Below are positions 60,750 to 64,000 of a stretch of DNA of 64,000 nt, one piece after another. The position numbers and the translations under genes are program-made. Source of the DNA: Ruegeria sp. ANG-S4 (lineage in GTDB: Bacteria > Pseudomonadota > Alphaproteobacteria > Rhodobacterales > Rhodobacteraceae). Position 1 is the first letter of the stretch. The number at the start of each line of letters is the position of its first letter. Under the pieces are notes generated by a model that saw only the letters and a program-made list of their open reading frames with translations, made no database searches and was not told where the DNA came from. The DNA is taken from assembly GCF_000814005.1 (NCBI RefSeq), contig NZ_JWLK01000005.1:868001-932000 (forward strand). The letters are read 5' to 3'.

Positions 60750-62324
60750 ATGGTACAGAACAACAAGGTATTGACCGTTTCCTACGGTACATTCTCCTGC
60801 ACATTGGAAGGGTTCGACGACTCCTTTGAAACAATGAAAGCGATTGCCGAGTACTTTCGCGATCTTGCAGCGGATGATCGGTATTTCGGATCAGAACCCC
60901 CCCAACCAGACGCCGAAATGCTGACACGCATCGCCCAACGCGACCAGTCGCAACGGGTAGAGGCCAGCCGGAACGACACTGGCTTGCTGCTACGCGCAAC
61001 GGACGAGGTTTCGACCCCCGCCTCGCCCGCATCTGGCGCGCCTGCTGCCGAGCAGGTGGATAGCACCGCCGAGTTCTTTGCCAATTCCGAAACCGACGAG
61101 CCCGCCGCATCCGACAGTATCGCAGCCAAATTGCAGCGCATCCGTGCCGTTGTTTCCCACTCTGGCGAGGCGACGGCACGCTACAGTGAAGACGAAGACG
61201 AAAACGGTGGGTTTGTCGCCCCGGCCCAGCCAAAGGTCGACGCGATCTCAGCCGCTTTCGAAGCGGGCGCACTGACGCCGGCGGACCTGCAGACGCAAGT
61301 CGAAGACGAAGATCCGCAGCCCGTTGAAGACCTGATTGAGGCGGAAGACACAGCGCAGGCTGAACCCGTCGAAGAGCCCGTCGCGGCAGAAGTGGAAGCG
61401 GAAGTACAAACAGAATCGGAAGAGGCCGAGGTTTCGACCGATGACGTTCTGTTTACGGACATTGAGGAAAAGGCCGAGGCCGACTCTGAACCGGACGAGA
61501 TCGTCAATATCCTTAATGAGGAGACGGACGAGCCGGAAGCGGAAGAAATAGGTGGTTCAGAATTTGACCACGACGTCCTTACCGCCGCCGAAGAAGCCAA
61601 GCTGTTGGACGAGATCACACTGGTCGAGTCGGAACTGGCAAAGCGGGCGTCACAGCCCCTGCCCGAGGCCGACGACCTGAACGACGATGTCACGCGCCTG
61701 ATGGACACGGCTGGTGAGCGTATGGATGACCCGGAAACATCCGGCCAGCGCGAAACATATTCGCATCTGCGCACTGCCGTCGCTGCAACCGAAGCCGAAC
61801 GCTCGGATACAAACGATGACGCGGCCGAGTCTCCAGATCAGGATTATCGTGGTGACCTGGAATCCGTTGTCAGCCCGCGCCGGCCCGAGATTCAGGTCAC
61901 AAGCATTCGCCCCGACGCGGACACTGCGCCCCTGAAACTGGTGGCCGAACAGCGCGTCGATACCGACGAATCGGATCGCGGACCCGTCACACCGCGCCGC
62001 GTGACCGCTGATCAGGAAGAAGCGGAAGACGAAGAAGGTGGTTTTGCCCGTTTCGCCCAGGAGCAAGGCGCGCAATCCCTGCCCGATCTTCTGGAGGCCG
62101 CTGCCGCATACCTGTCATTCATCGAAGGACAGGAGCAGTTCTCGCGTCCGCAGTTGATGAACAAAGTGCGCTCGCTCAAGCAGGAGTCATTCAACCGCGA
62201 GGAAAGCCTGCGCACATTCGGGCAGCTGTTGCGGGACGGTAAGATTGAAAAGGCCGGAGGTGGCCGGTTCGCCGCCTCAAATCAGATCGGTTTCCGTCCG
62301 GACGACAAACGCGCCGCCGGTTAA
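60750..62324 (+). CDS. conserved Rhodobacterales protein with long acidic linker
   Basis: 524 residues from ATG 60750 (MVQNNKVLTVSYG), GAGGA upstream. The N-terminal ~55 residues (VSYGTFSCTLEGFDDSFETMKAIAEYFRDL, split as a pattern) and the C-terminal ~75 (LPDLLEAAAAYLSFIEGQEQFSRP, then MNKVRSLKQ and FGQLLRDGKIEKAGGG) look folded. The ~390 residues between are Glu/Asp/Ala-rich and almost certainly disordered. Homologues in this order are sometimes labelled chemotaxis protein CheA, without a histidine kinase in sequence, so I do not follow that. Function unknown. Confidence 0.78.
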   Translation: MVQNNKVLTVSYGTFSCTLEGFDDSFETMKAIAEYFRDLAADDRYFGSEPPQPDAEMLTRIAQRDQSQRVEASRNDTGLLLRATDEVSTPASPASGAPAAEQVDSTAEFFANSETDEPAASDSIAAKLQRIRAVVSHSGEATARYSEDEDENGGFVAPAQPKVDAISAAFEAGALTPADLQTQVEDEDPQPVEDLIEAEDTAQAEPVEEPVAAEVEAEVQTESEEAEVSTDDVLFTDIEEKAEADSEPDEIVNILNEETDEPEAEEIGGSEFDHDVLTAAEEAKLLDEITLVESELAKRASQPLPEADDLNDDVTRLMDTAGERMDDPETSGQRETYSHLRTAVAATEAERSDTNDDAAESPDQDYRGDLESVVSPRRPEIQVTSIRPDADTAPLKLVAEQRVDTDESDRGPVTPRRVTADQEEAEDEEGGFARFAQEQGAQSLPDLLEAAAAYLSFIEGQEQFSRPQLMNKVRSLKQESFNREESLRTFGQLLRDGKIEKAGGGRFAASNQIGFRPDDKRAAG

Positions 62325-62358
62325 TCAGCACCAAAAAGACTATTCCCCCTCATACCTT

Positions 62359-62388
62359 GGGTCAGAGCCATCTCTGGCCCAATTTCCT
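62359..62388 (+). terminator. possible terminator of the acidic protein gene
   Basis: GGGTCAGAG (62359-62367), four-base loop, CTCTGGCCC (62372-62380) with one G-U pair, then AATTTCCTTT. It is 34 bases past the stop codon. Confidence 0.4.
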
Positions 62389-62534
62389 TTGGCGCAAACG
62401 CGTGACACGTCAGCAGATAAACACGTGCTGCCGGCAAAATGCCGCTGTTGGCTCATCACCGTTATGCTGCAGCGCAGAAACATGCTATGTTTCATGGAAG
62501 TCCGCTGATCCATAGTTCCCGCCGAGGCATCAAA

Positions 62535-63077
62535 ATGCATGACCTTGCAATTCGACGCTTACGCATATTCGACAAAGCCCAGATCGTTGCACATTTCAAC
62601 ACTCTGGACCGCGAAACGCTGCGGTCGCGATTTGGCGCAACGGTCACGGACGCGTATGTCCAAAACTACGTGGCGACAATGTTTGACGATACCGCATTGA
62701 TTTATGGCGCATTTCCCGACACTGCCTTACGCGGAGTCGCCGAACTGCGCCCGATTGGCAATCCCCCTACCCGAATTGCAGAGGCCGCGTTTACCGTCGA
62801 AGCATCCTGGCAGGACAAAGGGATAGGCGACGCGCTTCTGTCTCGCATCATCGCCGTTGCACGCAATCGAAGCATTCGCGAGGTGCACATGGTGTGCCTC
62901 GCAACGAACCAGCGCATGCGGCATCTGGCCTGCAAACACGACGCTGATCTGCAACTGATGACAGGTCAGGTTGCTGCGACCCTGACGCCTCCCTGGCCCA
63001 CGCCAATCAGTATGGTGCAAGAAATTGCCGGTGAGTATCACGCGTTCGCCCGCGCCGTACTCAGTTGGCCGGACTGA
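62535..63077 (+). CDS. GNAT-family N-acetyltransferase
   Basis: 180 residues from ATG 62535 (MHDLAIRRLRIFDKAQIVAHF). The acetyl-CoA fold is visible with AAFTVEASWQDKGIGDALLSRII, in which WQDKGIGDALL is the pyrophosphate-binding R/Q-x-x-G-x-G/A motif. It has the length and NxRMRHLACKHDAD region of single-domain acetyltransferases similar to those in the Pat/AcuA set; the substrate is unknown. The frame opens at 62439 but that N-terminus is not conserved. Confidence 0.87.
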   Translation: MHDLAIRRLRIFDKAQIVAHFNTLDRETLRSRFGATVTDAYVQNYVATMFDDTALIYGAFPDTALRGVAELRPIGNPPTRIAEAAFTVEASWQDKGIGDALLSRIIAVARNRSIREVHMVCLATNQRMRHLACKHDADLQLMTGQVAATLTPPWPTPISMVQEIAGEYHAFARAVLSWPD

Positions 63078-63180
63078 GATGGCGCCCAGCCTGTCTGGGA
63101 TCAGAAAAACCAGTTGTGCTTTCTGACCCTAGATCTGGTAATCTTCAGTTAAATTTCAGTATGTAATGATCCAAACTTGA

Positions 63181-63897
63181 TCAGAAATTGAACCCCAACG
63201 CGACGTAAGGCCCGGTCAGGATCAGGTCAATGACTTCTCGCCCCTCCTGAAATTCGACATCCAGATGACGATACCCACCGGCTACACGTACCGTTTCGGT
63301 CCATTTCCAGCTTGCCTGTGCCAACGCCTCCCACTGAAACTTTGACCCCACGTCAAACCCACCGATGTTGCCCATCCCGGTCAGCGTCCATCGGTCATTC
63401 ACTACATGATTAAATCGCGCCCCGACCAACGGGTCGGTCCAGCTTTGGTTCGTACTGGCCGTACGACGCGCAACAGTCGTCGAAACATCCAGATCCCAAT
63501 GCCGCACCCCACCCAGTGCCTCAAGCCGCGAATTGCTGTTCTGATAGACCGCATAGCTGCCGGCCAGCGTCACCATGGTTCCCTCAAGGTCCCAACTGGC
63601 CGCGCTATCGAACGGCCCAATCCGAACATCATCGCTGAGTTTGAGGAAATTGAACTCGCCACCGATGGACCAACGCCCATTGCGCGCTTCACCCGCAATC
63701 AGAAACGCGCCATCCAGAATGTCAAAGATCGAGGTGTCGCCGTCGACAGGAGGGTTCGGACCTATATCCAAGGACGTTCTGAGCTCGGGCCCCCAGAAAT
63801 ACGGCGCGATGGTGTATTCCCAGTTTTCGGCCCGTGCGGTCCCAGCCACCGCCATTGCCGAAACGACAGAAAACGCCACGAAAGTCCTGTTTTTCAT
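63181..63897 (-). CDS. outer-membrane beta-barrel-like exported protein
   Basis: 238 residues from ATG 63897. Signal peptide 1-23 (ending GTARA), then alternating short beta strands (NWEYTIAPYFWGPELRTSLDIG, VGARFNHVVNDRWTLTGMGNIGGFDVG) ending in an aromatic Phe (GPYVALGFNF), the C-terminal signature for insertion by the BAM machinery. The closest family I can name is the small outer-membrane barrel group (OmpW/porin-like). It may make an eight-strand barrel. Nothing near suggests a ligand. Confidence 0.8.
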   Translation of the reverse strand: MKNRTFVAFSVVSAMAVAGTARAENWEYTIAPYFWGPELRTSLDIGPNPPVDGDTSIFDILDGAFLIAGEARNGRWSIGGEFNFLKLSDDVRIGPFDSAASWDLEGTMVTLAGSYAVYQNSNSRLEALGGVRHWDLDVSTTVARRTASTNQSWTDPLVGARFNHVVNDRWTLTGMGNIGGFDVGSKFQWEALAQASWKWTETVRVAGGYRHLDVEFQEGREVIDLILTGPYVALGFNF

Positions 63898-64000
63898 AGA
63901 AAACCCGCCTGCCAGCAATCATTTGCGGGAATTCTGGCAGGCAGCGACTTACAAAACAAGCGCCGGGGTCAATCCTGAGTCTGATCTGGGTCTTCTTTGC

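Overview
The window looks like chromosomal core from an alphaproteobacterium of the Rhodobacterales (Roseobacter group). Three things point there: high GC with mostly GC-rich third codon positions; protein families and gene orders typical of that group (glyQ/DUF6446/glyS/PPDK, hflK/hflC/DUF2065/degP, folB/folP/glmM, a SAM-II leader on metZ); and an alphaproteobacterial-type LexA box. I see no rRNA, tRNA, CRISPR array, insertion sequence or prophage. The species cannot be named from sequence alone.

Layout. 1-7.6 kb: isomerase tail, DUF2244, GatB/YqeY, carA, a GspE_N/GT2 glycosyltransferase, a GntR regulator, pyrimidine 5'-nucleotidase and a UbiH-type hydroxylase. 7.6-13.5 kb: class V aminotransferase, UTRA regulator, two overlapping Lrp/AsnC genes divergent from ilvC, and an ArsR/SRPBCC pair with a visible operator. 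13.5-17.6 kb: minus-strand folB-folP-glmM and a SleB-type hydrolase. 17.7-26.1 kb: PPDK-like protein, glyS, gltS, DUF6446 and glyQ on the minus strand, with marC lodged in the opposite direction. 26.3-33.3 kb: an inactivated trypsin-like protein, a ThDP decarboxylase coupled to trkH, a Lys/Ala/Pro-rich protein and folE2. 33.5-41 kb: metZ under a SAM-II riboswitch, hydrolase, GST, EamA transporter, amidohydrolase, VOC protein and a remnant of SOS polymerase dnaE2 still carrying a LexA box. 41-50 kb: ferredoxin, purD, xseA, lysoplasmalogenase, ftsY, EamA transporter, ispZ, and a Crp-family regulator followed by a CRP-type site and an apparent small RNA gene. 50-56.3 kb: degP, DUF2065, hflC, hflK, gor and rpiA, all minus strand. 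56.5-64 kb: GST, sdaA, GFA protein, EamA transporter, thiamine pyrophosphokinase, a long acidic Rhodobacterales protein, a GNAT acetyltransferase and an outer-membrane barrel-like protein.

Most genes are housekeeping: nucleotide, folate and amino-acid synthesis, translation, membrane quality control and glutathione metabolism. The least ordinary items are the Crp-family gene with an adjoining promoter and terminator that define a roughly 100-nt RNA; the SOS box fused to a dnaE2 stub; FolB with a C-terminal half resembling an amino-acid kinase; a glyS with a low-GC internal insertion; the catalytically dead protease; and the GspE_N-glycosyltransferase fusion. Starts were chosen from ribosome-binding sites and expected N-termini; weak choices are flagged.
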